Program-made: the position numbers and the translations under genes
DNA from: JADZAI01 sp046348585
Lineage (GTDB): Bacteria; Pseudomonadota; Alphaproteobacteria; Micropepsales; Micropepsaceae
Direction of reading: 5' to 3'
NCBI GenBank assembly: GCA_046348585.1
Contig: JAXMDZ010000002.1
Coordinates: forward strand, 1 to 64,000
Length of the DNA stretch: 64,000 nucleotides
The notes under the pieces: generated by a model
Told to the model about the DNA's origin: nothing
Database searches by the model: none
Seen by the model: only the letters and a program-made list of their open reading frames with translations
Part shown: one piece after another, positions 50,945-59,958 of the stretch
Numbering within the stretch: the stretch's first letter is position 1
Layout: each line of letters opens with the position of its first letter

Positions 50945-52312
50945 ATGACCGACGGGAAGCCCGGCGGATTGGGTTTGTTCAGGCCTCAACGCAGCGTCCC
51001 GGCCGAGACCGGGTCGCTGACCCGGCGCGCGCTGTTGCAGCGCACCCCTGCGCCGACCGTGCGCGAACGCTTTCTCGGCTTCGACTGGGGCCGCTTCATG
51101 CGCCGCAGCTTCGTGGCCCTCGTGGCGCTGCCGGCCGCGGCCTTCCTTCTCTACGGCGAGCTGATCGCCGCGCCGGTCTATACCGCCGAAGCGCGGTTCG
51201 CGGTGCGCAGCGCCTCCGACCGGCCGCTGGTCGAGGCCTATCTGGCGACCGGCGCGATGGAGGGTCTGCCCTCGCCCAGCGCCGACCGGCGGGCCGAAAG
51301 CGGCGCCGACAAGGGCGCGAAGAAGACGCGCGCGCCCGACGGCATGGCGGCCGGGGCGCGCGCCTCGCAGATCGCCAGCCTGGCGCTCGGCGCGATCGTC
51401 GGCACGCGCTCCAACGAGCCCTTCATCGTCGCCAATTTCCTCAAGAGCGCCGACATCGTGCAGGCGCTCGACGGCGACGGCTGGCTGCGCAGCCGTTTCC
51501 GCGCCGGCGATCCGGACTGGCTGCACCGCCTGCCCGCCGACGCCTCGGCGGAGGAGCTTCAGCGCTACTGGCGCTCCTCGGTCACGGCGGCGATCGACAT
51601 CAACACCGGGCTGATCGTGCTGGACGTTTCCGCCTTCACGCCCGAAGACGCGCTCGCCATCGCCGAACGGGCGCTCCGCCAGTGCGAGGCGCTGGTCAAC
51701 CGGCTGGCCGAGCGCGGCCGCCGCGACCGCCTGGCCGCCGCCGAGGATCTCGTCGCCCGCGCCGAGCACCGCTACCTGACGGCCGAGGCGGCGATGCGCA
51801 CGATGCGGGCCGACACCGGCCTGATCGATCCGGTCGCCGAAGCCAAGGGGGCGCTGGAATTGCTGCTCCAGCTGGTTTCGGCCCGGGTCGAGCTGGACAT
51901 GCAGCTGCGGATCTACTCCGAAAGCCTCGCCGACGACGCGCCGCAGGTGCGCAACCTGCGCAAGCGCATCGCCGCGCTGGACGCCGAGATCGCCAAGGCC
52001 AAGGCGACGCTGACCGACGCCGCCGGCGACGCCGACGCGGCGGCCAACTACATCGCCCGCTTCGAGGAAGCCGAGACCGAGCGGCGGCTGTCCTCGATGC
52101 TCTACAGCACGGCGCTGGACGGGCTGGAGCGCTCGCGGCTGGAATCGGAGCGGCAGGCGAACTACCTCGCAGTGTTCGCGCCGCCCTATCTTCCCGAAGG
52201 CGCATCGGGGCCGCGCGTTCTCGGCAATGCGCTCGCCCTGTTCGCCGCGGCGCTGCTGCTGTGGGGGCTTTTCGTTCTCGCGGTCGCCGCCGCGCGGCAG
52301 AAGCTGGGCTAG
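50945..52312 (+). CDS. Capsule polysaccharide export inner-membrane protein, KpsE/Wzz-like (copy 1)
   Basis: This 455-residue polysaccharide co-polymerase/export protein would bridge the inner-membrane exporter to the outer-membrane channel. It has a cytoplasmic N-terminus, a membrane helix (FVALVALPAAAFLLYGELIA, about 56-75) and the characteristic APVYTAEARFAVRSAS strand. A long periplasmic helical region follows (ALDAEIAKAKATL, ERRLSSMLYSTALDGLERSR), then a terminal helix (ALALFAAALLLWGLFVLAVA). The coiled-coil and two-helix layout matches KpsE/BexC/CtrB. An Ala/Gly-rich insertion (about 100-145) is peculiar to this copy. It heads the plus-strand polysaccharide operon and shares FTPEDALAIA with copy 3. 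Confidence 0.85.
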   Translation: MTDGKPGGLGLFRPQRSVPAETGSLTRRALLQRTPAPTVRERFLGFDWGRFMRRSFVALVALPAAAFLLYGELIAAPVYTAEARFAVRSASDRPLVEAYLATGAMEGLPSPSADRRAESGADKGAKKTRAPDGMAAGARASQIASLALGAIVGTRSNEPFIVANFLKSADIVQALDGDGWLRSRFRAGDPDWLHRLPADASAEELQRYWRSSVTAAIDINTGLIVLDVSAFTPEDALAIAERALRQCEALVNRLAERGRRDRLAAAEDLVARAEHRYLTAEAAMRTMRADTGLIDPVAEAKGALELLLQLVSARVELDMQLRIYSESLADDAPQVRNLRKRIAALDAEIAKAKATLTDAAGDADAAANYIARFEEAETERRLSSMLYSTALDGLERSRLESERQANYLAVFAPPYLPEGASGPRVLGNALALFAAALLLWGLFVLAVAAARQKLG

Positions 52313-52315
52313 GCG

Positions 52316-53284
52316 ATGCAGTTCAACATCGACGAGGATCGCGGCGACTATCTGTCGGGCTGGCTGCTGCCCGACAACCCCTCGCGCGAGCCGCGCATCG
52401 TGGCGGTCGCCGACCAGAAGCGCGCGACGATCGCGCCGAGCCTCGTCCATTCCAACATGGTCGATTCCGGGCTGCACGACACCGGACTGTGCGGGTTCGA
52501 GCTGCACGAGGCGGCGCTGCCCGGCCTCGCCAGCGCCCGCGACGTGCGGCTCTACGACGAGGATACCGGGCTGCTGATCTATGTGCGGCGCGGGCCGCGC
52601 GCCTATGTCGAGGCCAAGCTCTTCACCTTCGACAGCCGGGGCTCGGCGCAGTCGTGCTGCACGGCGGCGTTCGCGGCGGCCTTCCACATGGCCTATCCCG
52701 ACGCCGACCAGATTCCGCACGAAACGCGCAAGGCCTGCATCGATCTGCGCTTCACGACCTCGCTGTTCGTCGGCGGGCCGGTGCAGTTCAGGGCGATCGA
52801 GCCGTTCCTGCGCAACAAGGGCTATCGCCTGACGGCGATGCTGGCCGATCCGGCCGAGCTTCTGTTCTCGCTGGTGATGCCGCCGCGGGCCGCCGCCGAT
52901 CCGGATGCGCCGCGCCGCCTGGCCGCCGCGCTGAGCGGTCTGGACGAGCGCTCGCGCGCCGCGCTGCGCGATCCGTTGACCAAGCAGCTGACGCTGATCC
53001 ACCGCGACGATGCTCTGGACCGCGACGCGGTGGCGCAGGCGCTCGACACGCTCTCCTATTTCGATGCGGTCGGCATCGAGGCGCGGGCCGAGGAATTCGT
53101 CACGTTGGTCGCGGCGGTCTGCGAGACCGAACCGCGCCTGCTCGGGCGGGTCGCGGCACGGCCGCCGATGCAGCTCGCCGCGGCGCTGCGCCGCGAGGAG
53201 ACGGTGCGCGACCTGATCGGCCGCGATCTCGACATCTACGACGCGGTCGCCGACGCCCTCGCCGCCGTGCAGGACGGAAGCTGA
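52316..53284 (+). CDS. Unknown protein in the polysaccharide operon with possible N-terminal beta-sandwich
   Basis: This 322-residue soluble protein starts three bases after the first KpsE-like gene and lies five bases before a glycosyltransferase gene. Residues 1-95 have the rhythm of the small beta-sandwich modules often attached to glycan enzymes (YLSGWLLPDNPSREPRIVAV, then DTGLCGFELHEAALPG and RDVRLYDEDTGLLIYVRR). The remainder is alpha/beta in character with QSCCTAAFAAAFHMAYPDAD and two segments rich in Arg, Ala and Leu. No signal peptide, membrane helix or clear catalytic motif was found. The operon context suggests a polysaccharide-modifying or regulatory role. I do not recognise the family. 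Confidence 0.7.
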   Translation: MQFNIDEDRGDYLSGWLLPDNPSREPRIVAVADQKRATIAPSLVHSNMVDSGLHDTGLCGFELHEAALPGLASARDVRLYDEDTGLLIYVRRGPRAYVEAKLFTFDSRGSAQSCCTAAFAAAFHMAYPDADQIPHETRKACIDLRFTTSLFVGGPVQFRAIEPFLRNKGYRLTAMLADPAELLFSLVMPPRAAADPDAPRRLAAALSGLDERSRAALRDPLTKQLTLIHRDDALDRDAVAQALDTLSYFDAVGIEARAEEFVTLVAAVCETEPRLLGRVAARPPMQLAAALRREETVRDLIGRDLDIYDAVADALAAVQDGS

Positions 53285-53289
53285 GCGGC

Positions 53290-54546
53290 GTGGCCCCGGC
53301 GGCGCCCATCGCGGTCGACATCTCGCGCCTGCTGACCGGGCTGCGCTTCGCGCGGCCGACGGGCGTGGAGCGCATGGAGCTGGGCTATGCCCGGCGGCTC
53401 GGCATGGCGGGCGGCGGGGTGATCCTGACGCCGGCCGGGCCGCGTCTCGCCAGCGCCGCCGCTCGCCGGGCGATCGCCGAGGCCGCCGTCCGGCACTGGG
53501 GCGAGGAGAGCACGGCGGAGGACGCGGCGCGGGAAGCTGGGGCCGTGCTGGATTTCGTCGAGACCGGGCAGCGGCCGCCCGCGCCGCGCCGCAGCCGTTT
53601 GCCGCTCGGCGGGATCGCCGGCCTCGCGCCGGGGCTCGCGCGGGCCGCGTGGCGGACGCCAGAGCGCGCTCTGCCTCAGCGCGCGCGTTATCTCCATGCG
53701 AGCTTCTTCCGGCTGGAGCGCGCGGAACGGTTCGACTGGCTCGCGCGCCGCCGCGACGTGGCGGCGGTCTTTGCGATCTACGATCTGCTGCCGCTCGCCT
53801 TTCCCGCCTTCTTCCGGCCCGGCGAGGACGAGTTGCATCGCCGACGCCTGCTGACCGCCGCGCGCATCGGGCGCGCGCTGCTGACGCCCTGCGAGCCGGT
53901 GGCGGAGGAACTGCGCGAATTTCTGAAGCTGCAGGGTGTGGAGGCGCCGCCAATCCATGCCGTGGCGCTGCCGACCGAGGCGGCGTTCCGGCCGTCCGGT
54001 GCGCCGCGCCGCGCGGGACGGCCCTATTTCATCGTCTGCGGCACGATCGAGCCGCGCAAGAATCACGCATTGCTGCTGGAGGTCTGGCGACGCCTCGCCG
54101 CCGCGATGGGCGAGGATGCGCCCCGGCTGGTGATCGCCGGGCGGCGGGGCTGGCTCTGCGGGGAGATCGGCGCGGCGCTCGATGCGCCGGGGCCGCTGCG
54201 GCGGCTGGTGCTGGAAGCGCCGCAGCTGACGACGGCGGCGCTGGCGCTGTTGATGCAGGGCGCGGAGGCGCTGCTCTCGCCCTCGTTCGCGGAAGGTTAT
54301 GGCCTGCCGGTCGCCGAGGCGCTCGCCTGCGGCACGCCGGCGATCGTGGCGGACAATCCGGTCTATCGGGCGCTGTGGAGCGGGCGGGCGCAATTGCTGC
54401 CGCCGGACGACGCGGAGGCCTGGGCGGCGGCGGTTGCGGGCGCGTGCCGGAACGGGACGCCTGCGCGATTGAACGGGGCCGAGGCGCATGCGATGAGGTG
54501 GCCTGAGCATATCGAGCGGATCGAGGGCTTGCTTGCCGCCGTCTGA
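53290..54546 (+). CDS. Glycosyltransferase, GT-B fold (family 4-like)
   Basis: This 418-residue cytoplasmic glycosyltransferase probably adds one sugar of the capsule or exopolysaccharide. The start is the GTG at 53290, where IAVDISRLLTGLRFARPTGV, the usual start of family 4 enzymes that recognise the acceptor, follows within a few codons. The C-terminal donor domain contains FIVCGTIEPRKNHALLLEVW and the nucleotide-sugar signature SPSFAEGYGLPVAEALACGT followed by PAIVADNPVYRALW. The family E-x7-E is preserved in EGYGLPVAE. Its sugar specificity cannot be inferred. It sits between the unknown 322-residue protein and the second KpsE-like gene. Confidence 0.86.
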   Translation: MAPAAPIAVDISRLLTGLRFARPTGVERMELGYARRLGMAGGGVILTPAGPRLASAAARRAIAEAAVRHWGEESTAEDAAREAGAVLDFVETGQRPPAPRRSRLPLGGIAGLAPGLARAAWRTPERALPQRARYLHASFFRLERAERFDWLARRRDVAAVFAIYDLLPLAFPAFFRPGEDELHRRRLLTAARIGRALLTPCEPVAEELREFLKLQGVEAPPIHAVALPTEAAFRPSGAPRRAGRPYFIVCGTIEPRKNHALLLEVWRRLAAAMGEDAPRLVIAGRRGWLCGEIGAALDAPGPLRRLVLEAPQLTTAALALLMQGAEALLSPSFAEGYGLPVAEALACGTPAIVADNPVYRALWSGRAQLLPPDDAEAWAAAVAGACRNGTPARLNGAEAHAMRWPEHIERIEGLLAAV

Positions 54547-54579
54547 GCCTCATCGCCGCCTGAGAGCGGGCGCGCCGCG

Positions 54580-55776
54580 ATGAACCACGTCCGGGACCTG
54601 ATGCGGCCCTCGGACGGCCGGAGCCTTCAGGCCCGGCGGCCCGATCACGTCCAGCTGCCCGAGCCGGTCGACGCCTGGCGGCCGTTCATCCGGAGCCTGT
54701 GGATCACCTTCGCCGCCTTCGTCGTCGCGCCGGTGCTGGCGACGTTCCTCTATCTGCTGCTCCTCGCCTCGCCGCTCTACGAGGCGCAGTCGCAATTCGT
54801 GGTGCGCGGCGACGTCAACCGGCCCGGTGCGGGCGGGCTCGGGGGCATCGTCGCCGCCGTGTCGGCGATCAACGTCAATCAGGAAAGCAGCATCCTGGTG
54901 CGCTTCGTGCCGAGCCGGGCGCTGATCGAGCGGCTGCGCGGCACGGTGGACATCGCGGCGATCTACGCCAATCCCGACATCGACTGGCTCTCGCGGCTGG
55001 ACACGGAGGCCGACGCCGACGAGGTCGCGGCCTATTGGGAAGGCAAGGCGAGCGCCAGCGTCGATCCGATCGCGGGCGTCGTGACGCTGAAGGTGCGGGC
55101 CTATTCGCCCGACGAGGCGCTGATGCTGAACCAGGCGATCATGCAGGAGAGCGAGCAGATGCTGAATCTGCTGCTCGACCAGTCGCGGCGCGACGCCTTG
55201 CGCGTCGCCGAGCAGGACCGCGAGCGCGCCGCCGAGGCGCTGGAGGCGGCGCGGCGCGAGCTGGAGGCGTTCCGGCGCGAGGCCGGGCTGCTCGACCCCA
55301 ACGAGGCGGGATCGCAGGCGGTCGATCTGATCTACGAATTGCGCGCCCAGCGCGCCGCCGTCTCGGCCCAGTTGCAGACCGCGCTCACCTCGCTGTCGCC
55401 TTCCGCGCCGCAGGTGCGGGCGCTGCGGGCGCGGCTCGCGGCGCTCGACGACCAGATCGCGGCGCTGGAGGCCGATCTCGTCTCGAACGCCGGAACCGAG
55501 GGGATGCCGGTCCTCATCTCGCGCTTCGACGAGCTGGAGCTGAAGCGGTCGTTCGCCGAAAAATCCTTCTCGCGTTCCGAACTGACGCTGCTGCGCACCC
55601 AGGCCGAGGTCGAGCGCTGGCATCTCTATCTTACCGTGTTCGACCCGCCGACCCTCGCCTCCGAAGAGGTGGAGCCGCGTCCGCTGTGGACGGCGGGCAA
55701 GCTGTTCGCGGCGCTGAGCGTGCTGTGGACGATCCTCGCGCTGCTCGCCGCCGGGACGATGGATCACCGGCAATGA
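54580..55776 (+). CDS. Capsule polysaccharide export inner-membrane protein, KpsE/Wzz-like (copy 2)
   Basis: This 398-residue second co-polymerase/export protein carries a first membrane helix (FAAFVVAPVLATFLYLLLLA, about 44-63) and the strand SPLYEAQSQFVVRGDVNRP. NQESSILVRFVPSRALIERL follows, then a long helical hairpin (ERAAEALEAARRELEAFRRE and ALRARLAALDDQIAALEADL) and a closing membrane helix (LFAALSVLWTILALLAAG). It is clearly of the same family as the other two copies but the most divergent, lacking the FTPEDALAIA block (AYSPDEALMLNQ here). Its TGA overlaps the ATG of the following glycosyltransferase (ATGA), tying its synthesis to that enzyme. Confidence 0.85.
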   Translation: MNHVRDLMRPSDGRSLQARRPDHVQLPEPVDAWRPFIRSLWITFAAFVVAPVLATFLYLLLLASPLYEAQSQFVVRGDVNRPGAGGLGGIVAAVSAINVNQESSILVRFVPSRALIERLRGTVDIAAIYANPDIDWLSRLDTEADADEVAAYWEGKASASVDPIAGVVTLKVRAYSPDEALMLNQAIMQESEQMLNLLLDQSRRDALRVAEQDRERAAEALEAARRELEAFRREAGLLDPNEAGSQAVDLIYELRAQRAAVSAQLQTALTSLSPSAPQVRALRARLAALDDQIAALEADLVSNAGTEGMPVLISRFDELELKRSFAEKSFSRSELTLLRTQAEVERWHLYLTVFDPPTLASEEVEPRPLWTAGKLFAALSVLWTILALLAAGTMDHRQ

Positions 55777-57134
55777 GCTCGCCGACGCGCGGCGCCGCGC
55801 CGGCGACGGGCTGGCGGGCCCTGCCCCGCAAGGCGGTAACGGCGTTGCGGCTCGTCTGGCGGCGGCTGCGCAAGCTGCGGGCGCTGCCCGGATTCCTGAA
55901 CGTCTGCTACGAGTCGAGCCTCGTGCCGCGCTGGAACGAGACCGGCGGACGCTGGGAGGCGCGTTTCGCGCCCGGACGCTACTTGGGTGCGCTCGGACGG
56001 GGACTGGCGGCGCTGCTGATCGCCAAGCCGGTCGTCTATCGCGCGAACCTTGCCGCCGCGCGGAGCGTGCGCCCGCGCCTGCTCCACGTCATTCCCAACG
56101 TCTTCGTCGGCGGCTCGACGCAGCTCATCTACGATATCTGCGGCGCGCTCGGCGCGCGCTACGACATGCGCATCCTCACCTCGGCGCTGCCGCAATCCGG
56201 CCGTCACGAGGGCGTGCCGATCGAGGTGCTGCCGCACAAGGCGAGCCTCGATGCGGCGCGCGCCGCCTTCGCCCGCTTCGCGCCGCAGATCGTCCACATC
56301 CATTACTGGGGCGATGTCGACCGCCCCTGGTACGAGACCATGCTGGCGGCCGCCGCCGAATGCGGCGCGCGCGTGGTGCTCAACGTCAACACGCCGGTCG
56401 AGCCGCTGCGCCATCCGGCGATCGCCGAAACCGTTTTCGTATCGGACTATGTGCGCCGGACCTTTGGGCCGGACATCGCGGCGGCGCGAACCATTCATCC
56501 CGGCATCGACCTCGACCGCTTCGGCCCGCCGCCCGCCTTCGACGCCGACGCGATGCGCTCGATCGGCATGGTCTATCGCCTCGAACCCGACAAGCTGCGC
56601 GCCGATTCGATCGATGTGCTGATCGAGGCCTGCAAGGCGCGGCCGCGGACGCGGGCCATCGTGATCGGCGGCGGCTCGCTGTTCGGAGCCTTCGTCCGGC
56701 GGACGCGGGCGGCCGGCCTGCGCGGGCAGTTCCATTTCACCGGCCCCGTGCCCTATGCCAATCTGCCCGGCCTCTATCGCCGCTTTCGAATCTTCGTCGC
56801 GCCGGTCTGGCAGGAGAGTTTCGGCCAGGTGACGCCCTTCGCCATGAGCATGGGCCTCGCCGTCGCGGGCAACAAGGTCGGGGCGCTGCCCGATATCCTC
56901 GGCTCGGACGATACGCTCGGCGGCGACAATGCGGCGACGGCGGCGCGGATCGTCGCGCTGCTCGACGATCCGGCGCGCATCGCGGCGCTCGGCGCCGAGA
57001 ACGCCGTGCGCGCCCGCGCCGCCTATGACGTGAAGGCGATGGTTGCCGCCTATGACGCGCTCTACGCCGATCTGCTGGGCGAGGCCGTCGATCCGATGGC
57101 CGGATTCCCGCCCGCCCTCGTCTTCGCGGCCTGA
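55773..57134 (+). CDS. Glycosyltransferase, GT-B fold (family 4-like)
   Basis: This 453-residue glycosyltransferase has the acceptor-side motif HVIPNVFVGGSTQLIYDI and the donor-side signature VAPVWQESFGQVTPFAMSMG, then LAVAGNKVGALPDILG. The E-x7-E pattern is changed: the second Glu position is replaced by a methionine-containing stretch, which is seen in some bacterial family 4 enzymes. An extra N-terminal stretch of about 90 residues (basic, Arg/Leu-rich) precedes the Rossmann domain and may bind the membrane. The ATG at 55773 overlaps the preceding stop. It probably works on the same polysaccharide as the other transferases in this operon. Confidence 0.84.
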   Translation: MSSPTRGAAPATGWRALPRKAVTALRLVWRRLRKLRALPGFLNVCYESSLVPRWNETGGRWEARFAPGRYLGALGRGLAALLIAKPVVYRANLAAARSVRPRLLHVIPNVFVGGSTQLIYDICGALGARYDMRILTSALPQSGRHEGVPIEVLPHKASLDAARAAFARFAPQIVHIHYWGDVDRPWYETMLAAAAECGARVVLNVNTPVEPLRHPAIAETVFVSDYVRRTFGPDIAAARTIHPGIDLDRFGPPPAFDADAMRSIGMVYRLEPDKLRADSIDVLIEACKARPRTRAIVIGGGSLFGAFVRRTRAAGLRGQFHFTGPVPYANLPGLYRRFRIFVAPVWQESFGQVTPFAMSMGLAVAGNKVGALPDILGSDDTLGGDNAATAARIVALLDDPARIAALGAENAVRARAAYDVKAMVAAYDALYADLLGEAVDPMAGFPPALVFAA

Positions 57135-57140
57135 GCGTCC

Positions 57141-58454
57141 ATGCGCATCGCCGCCATCGTCCACCAGTTTCCGCCGCACTTCGAGACCGGCACCGAAATC
57201 CTCTGCCTGCGGACGATGCAGGCGCTCGCCGCGCGCGGCCACCAGGTGCGCGTCTTCGCCGCCGACCCGCTCCGGCCCGCCGGCGCGCCGCCGCGCGAGG
57301 AGAGCGTCGAAGGCGTCGCCGTCACCTTCATCGCCACGGCGCGTCCGCACCGCCTGGCGCTCGCCGCGCGGCTGACCGACGAGTTCGCCAATCCGAAGGC
57401 CGAGACAGCCCTGATCGAGGGTTTACGCCGCTTCGCGCCGGAGGCGATCCATGTCTTCCATCTGCGCCAATGGGGGCTTGCCGCCGCCCCGGCGCTGGCG
57501 GCGCTCGCGCCCACGGTCATGACGGCGACCGATTTCCATCTCGCCTGCCCGCAGGCGATCGGCGGCTATGAGGACGGACGCCCCTGCGCCGGGCCGGATG
57601 CGGAGGGCGGCAATTGCCTCGCCCACGCCGAGGCGCTGGAGGAGGCGCGGGCGCGCCGCTCGCCCGCCATCGCGCTGCGCGGGATCCTGTCGCGCCTGAC
57701 GCCGGGACTGGACGGCAGGCAGGAACGCGCGGCGGCGGCCTGGGCGCGGCGCGAAGCATCGGCCCGCGCGCTGCGCAGCGCGGCGCGCCTGCTCGCCGGA
57801 TCGGTACGCATCCGCGCCATGCTGCTCGCCGCGGGCGCGCGCCCCGAGCGGCTGTTCCTTGAGCCGCACGGCGCGCCGCCGCTCGATATTCCGGCGCGCG
57901 ACATGGGGCCGGTTCCGGTCGCCGCCTTCTTCGGCACGCTCGCCCGCCACAAGGGCGCGCATGTCTTTCTCGACGCGCTGGCGCGGCTGCCCGCCGATCT
58001 GCCGCTGCGGGCGATCCTCGCCGGACCGCTGGGACCGGACGCCGCCTATGCCGATGACATCGCGCGCCGCGCCGCCGCCGATCCGCGCATCGAGATGCGC
58101 CCACCCGCCGCCAACGCCGCCTTCGGCGCGCTGCTGAGCGAGGCGGATATCGTCGTGCTGCCGTCGCTGTGGGACGAGAACCGGCCGCTGACCTTGCTCA
58201 ACGCGCTGGAGGCCGGGCGCTACGCCGTCGCCTCCGATGTGCCCGGCCTCGCCGCCGAGATAACCCCCGGCCGCACCGGCGCGCTTTTCCCGCCCGGCGA
58301 CGCGGACGCGCTGGCGGCGATCTTGACGTGGCTCGCCCGCGCGCCGGAGCCGGTGCGGACGGCGCGCGCCCATCCGCGCCCATCGGCCTTCGGGGCCTAT
58401 GTCGATGCGGTCGAGCGCCATCTTCTCGATGCCGTGCGGGAGGCCGCACGGTGA
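57141..58454 (+). CDS. Glycosyltransferase, GT-B fold (family 4-like)
   Basis: This 437-residue glycosyltransferase starts MRIAAIVHQFPPHFETGTEI, the canonical N-terminal strand and glycine turn. Donor-domain signatures are AAFFGTLARHKGAHVFLDAL and LPSLWDENRPLTLLNALEAG followed by AVASDVPGLAAEI, which include the conserved Glu of the nucleotide-sugar site. The CPQAIGGYEDGRPCAGPD segment, with two cysteines, is typical of a subgroup that also includes the next gene. It begins six bases after the preceding transferase and its final codons overlap the next start (GTGA). Confidence 0.86.
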   Translation: MRIAAIVHQFPPHFETGTEILCLRTMQALAARGHQVRVFAADPLRPAGAPPREESVEGVAVTFIATARPHRLALAARLTDEFANPKAETALIEGLRRFAPEAIHVFHLRQWGLAAAPALAALAPTVMTATDFHLACPQAIGGYEDGRPCAGPDAEGGNCLAHAEALEEARARRSPAIALRGILSRLTPGLDGRQERAAAAWARREASARALRSAARLLAGSVRIRAMLLAAGARPERLFLEPHGAPPLDIPARDMGPVPVAAFFGTLARHKGAHVFLDALARLPADLPLRAILAGPLGPDAAYADDIARRAAADPRIEMRPPAANAAFGALLSEADIVVLPSLWDENRPLTLLNALEAGRYAVASDVPGLAAEITPGRTGALFPPGDADALAAILTWLARAPEPVRTARAHPRPSAFGAYVDAVERHLLDAVREAAR

Positions 58455-59800
58455 AGATCGCGCTCTTCGTCCATTGCTTCTTCCCGCGCCACTATTACGG
58501 CACCGAGGCCTACACGCTGACGCTCGCCAAGGGCCTCATCGCCATGGGCCACGAAGTGACCGTGGTCAGCGCGACCTTCCAGGGCGAGCCGCGCCAGACC
58601 CGTCTGGTCGAGTCCTATGACTGGCAGGGCGTGCCGGTGCTGAGCATCGACAAGAACGCCGTGCCGCATGCGAGCGTCGCCGAGACCTATGCGCAGCCGC
58701 TTATGCGCTGGGTGCATGAGCGCATCCTGCGGTTCCTGCGGCCCGATGCGGTCCATGTCTGCCATCTCATCAACCACACGACCGCGCTGATCGACGCGGC
58801 GCGGGCGCTGGAGATTCCTCTCTTCGCCACGCTCACCGATTTCTTCGGCTTCTGCCTCACCAACCGGCTGGAGAGCGCCGGGGGCGGCTTGTGCGCGGGG
58901 CCGAGCACCTCGCGCGCCAATTGCATCGCCTGTCACCTGAAGGCGGCCGGCGGACAGGCGGGGGCGAGCGCCGCCTCGCGCCTGCTCGCCCGTCCGGCGA
59001 TCCGCCCGGCGGCGGCGCATCTGCTGGCGCTGGCGGGCCGGGTTTCGCCGGGCCTCCGGGTCGGAACGCTGCGCCCCGCCGACATCGTGCGCCGCCCGGC
59101 GGCGCTGCGCGCGGCGCTCGCCGGATACCGCGAGGCGATCGCCCCGAGCAGCTTCCTGCGCGACGCCTATGCCGCGAACGGCTTTCCCGCGCCGTTGAGG
59201 CTCAGCCATTTCGGCATCGACATCGACCGCGCGCCGAAACCGCCGCCCGCCGATCCGAAGGCCTTGAGGCTCGGCTACATCGGCCAGCTCGCGCCGCACA
59301 AGGGCGTCGATCTGCTGCTCGGCGCGCTGCGGCGGGCGGGCTCGCCCCAGCTCTCGCTGCGCATCTGGGGCGACGAGAAGCAGGACGCGGCCTATGCGGC
59401 GCGGCTGCGCGCGCTGGCGGCTGGGCAGAAGGTTTCGTTCGAGGGCACGTTCATGCCGGAACGGCTCGCCGCCGTGCTGGCCGAACTCGACCTGCTGGTC
59501 ATTCCCTCCACCTGGTACGAGAACAGCCCGCTGATCCTGCTTCAGGCGCTCGCCACCCACACGCCGGTCGTCGTCTCCGACGTGCAGGGGCTTTCGGAAT
59601 TCGTCGAGCCGGGGCGCAGCGGCTTCACCGTCGCGCGCGGCGAGGAAGGCGCGCTCGCCGCCCTGCTCGCCCGGCTCGCCGCGACGCCGGGCGAGGTCCA
59701 TGCGATGACGGCGACGACCGCCTATCCGCGCAGCGCCGCCGACATGGTGCGCGACGCGGCGGCGATGTATGCGGCGCACGGCCTCGCCGGTCTCGTCTGA
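58451..59800 (+). CDS. Glycosyltransferase, GT-B fold (family 4-like)
   Basis: This 449-residue enzyme starts at the GTG at 58451, four bases inside the preceding gene, giving KIALFVHCFFPRHYYGTEAY as the usual N-terminal motif. The donor domain shows LRLGYIGQLAPHKGVDLLLG and VIPSTWYENSPLILLQALAT, then VVVSDVQGLSEFVEPG. A cysteine-rich stretch (CAGPSTSRANCIACHLK) resembles the paired cysteines of its upstream neighbour. Four transferases in a row suggest a repeat unit with several different sugars. A hairpin lies in the 158-base gap before the third KpsE-like gene. Confidence 0.86.
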   Translation: MKIALFVHCFFPRHYYGTEAYTLTLAKGLIAMGHEVTVVSATFQGEPRQTRLVESYDWQGVPVLSIDKNAVPHASVAETYAQPLMRWVHERILRFLRPDAVHVCHLINHTTALIDAARALEIPLFATLTDFFGFCLTNRLESAGGGLCAGPSTSRANCIACHLKAAGGQAGASAASRLLARPAIRPAAAHLLALAGRVSPGLRVGTLRPADIVRRPAALRAALAGYREAIAPSSFLRDAYAANGFPAPLRLSHFGIDIDRAPKPPPADPKALRLGYIGQLAPHKGVDLLLGALRRAGSPQLSLRIWGDEKQDAAYAARLRALAAGQKVSFEGTFMPERLAAVLAELDLLVIPSTWYENSPLILLQALATHTPVVVSDVQGLSEFVEPGRSGFTVARGEEGALAALLARLAATPGEVHAMTATTAYPRSAADMVRDAAAMYAAHGLAGLV

Positions 59801-59867
59801 TGTCGGTCTTCGCCGGATTGCCGCCCCAATTCGGCCATCGGCGCACGGGAGGATTCATCGTCGTCAA

Positions 59868-59890
59868 GCTTGGCGGGAGTCCTGCCAAGC
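59868..59890. repeat. Inverted repeat between glycosyltransferase and third KpsE-like gene
   Basis: GCTTGGC (59868-59874) and GCCAAGC (59884-59890) are perfect complements around GGGAGTCCT, whose inner bases can extend the stem. No T tract follows. It could be an attenuator or an mRNA processing site in the operon. Confidence 0.38.
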
Positions 59891-59958
59891 GGTAATCTTG
59901 CTGCGTCGCATGCGCCGCGCTTCGCCGCCGCGCCGCTGAGAAAGGTCATGCTCGCCTG

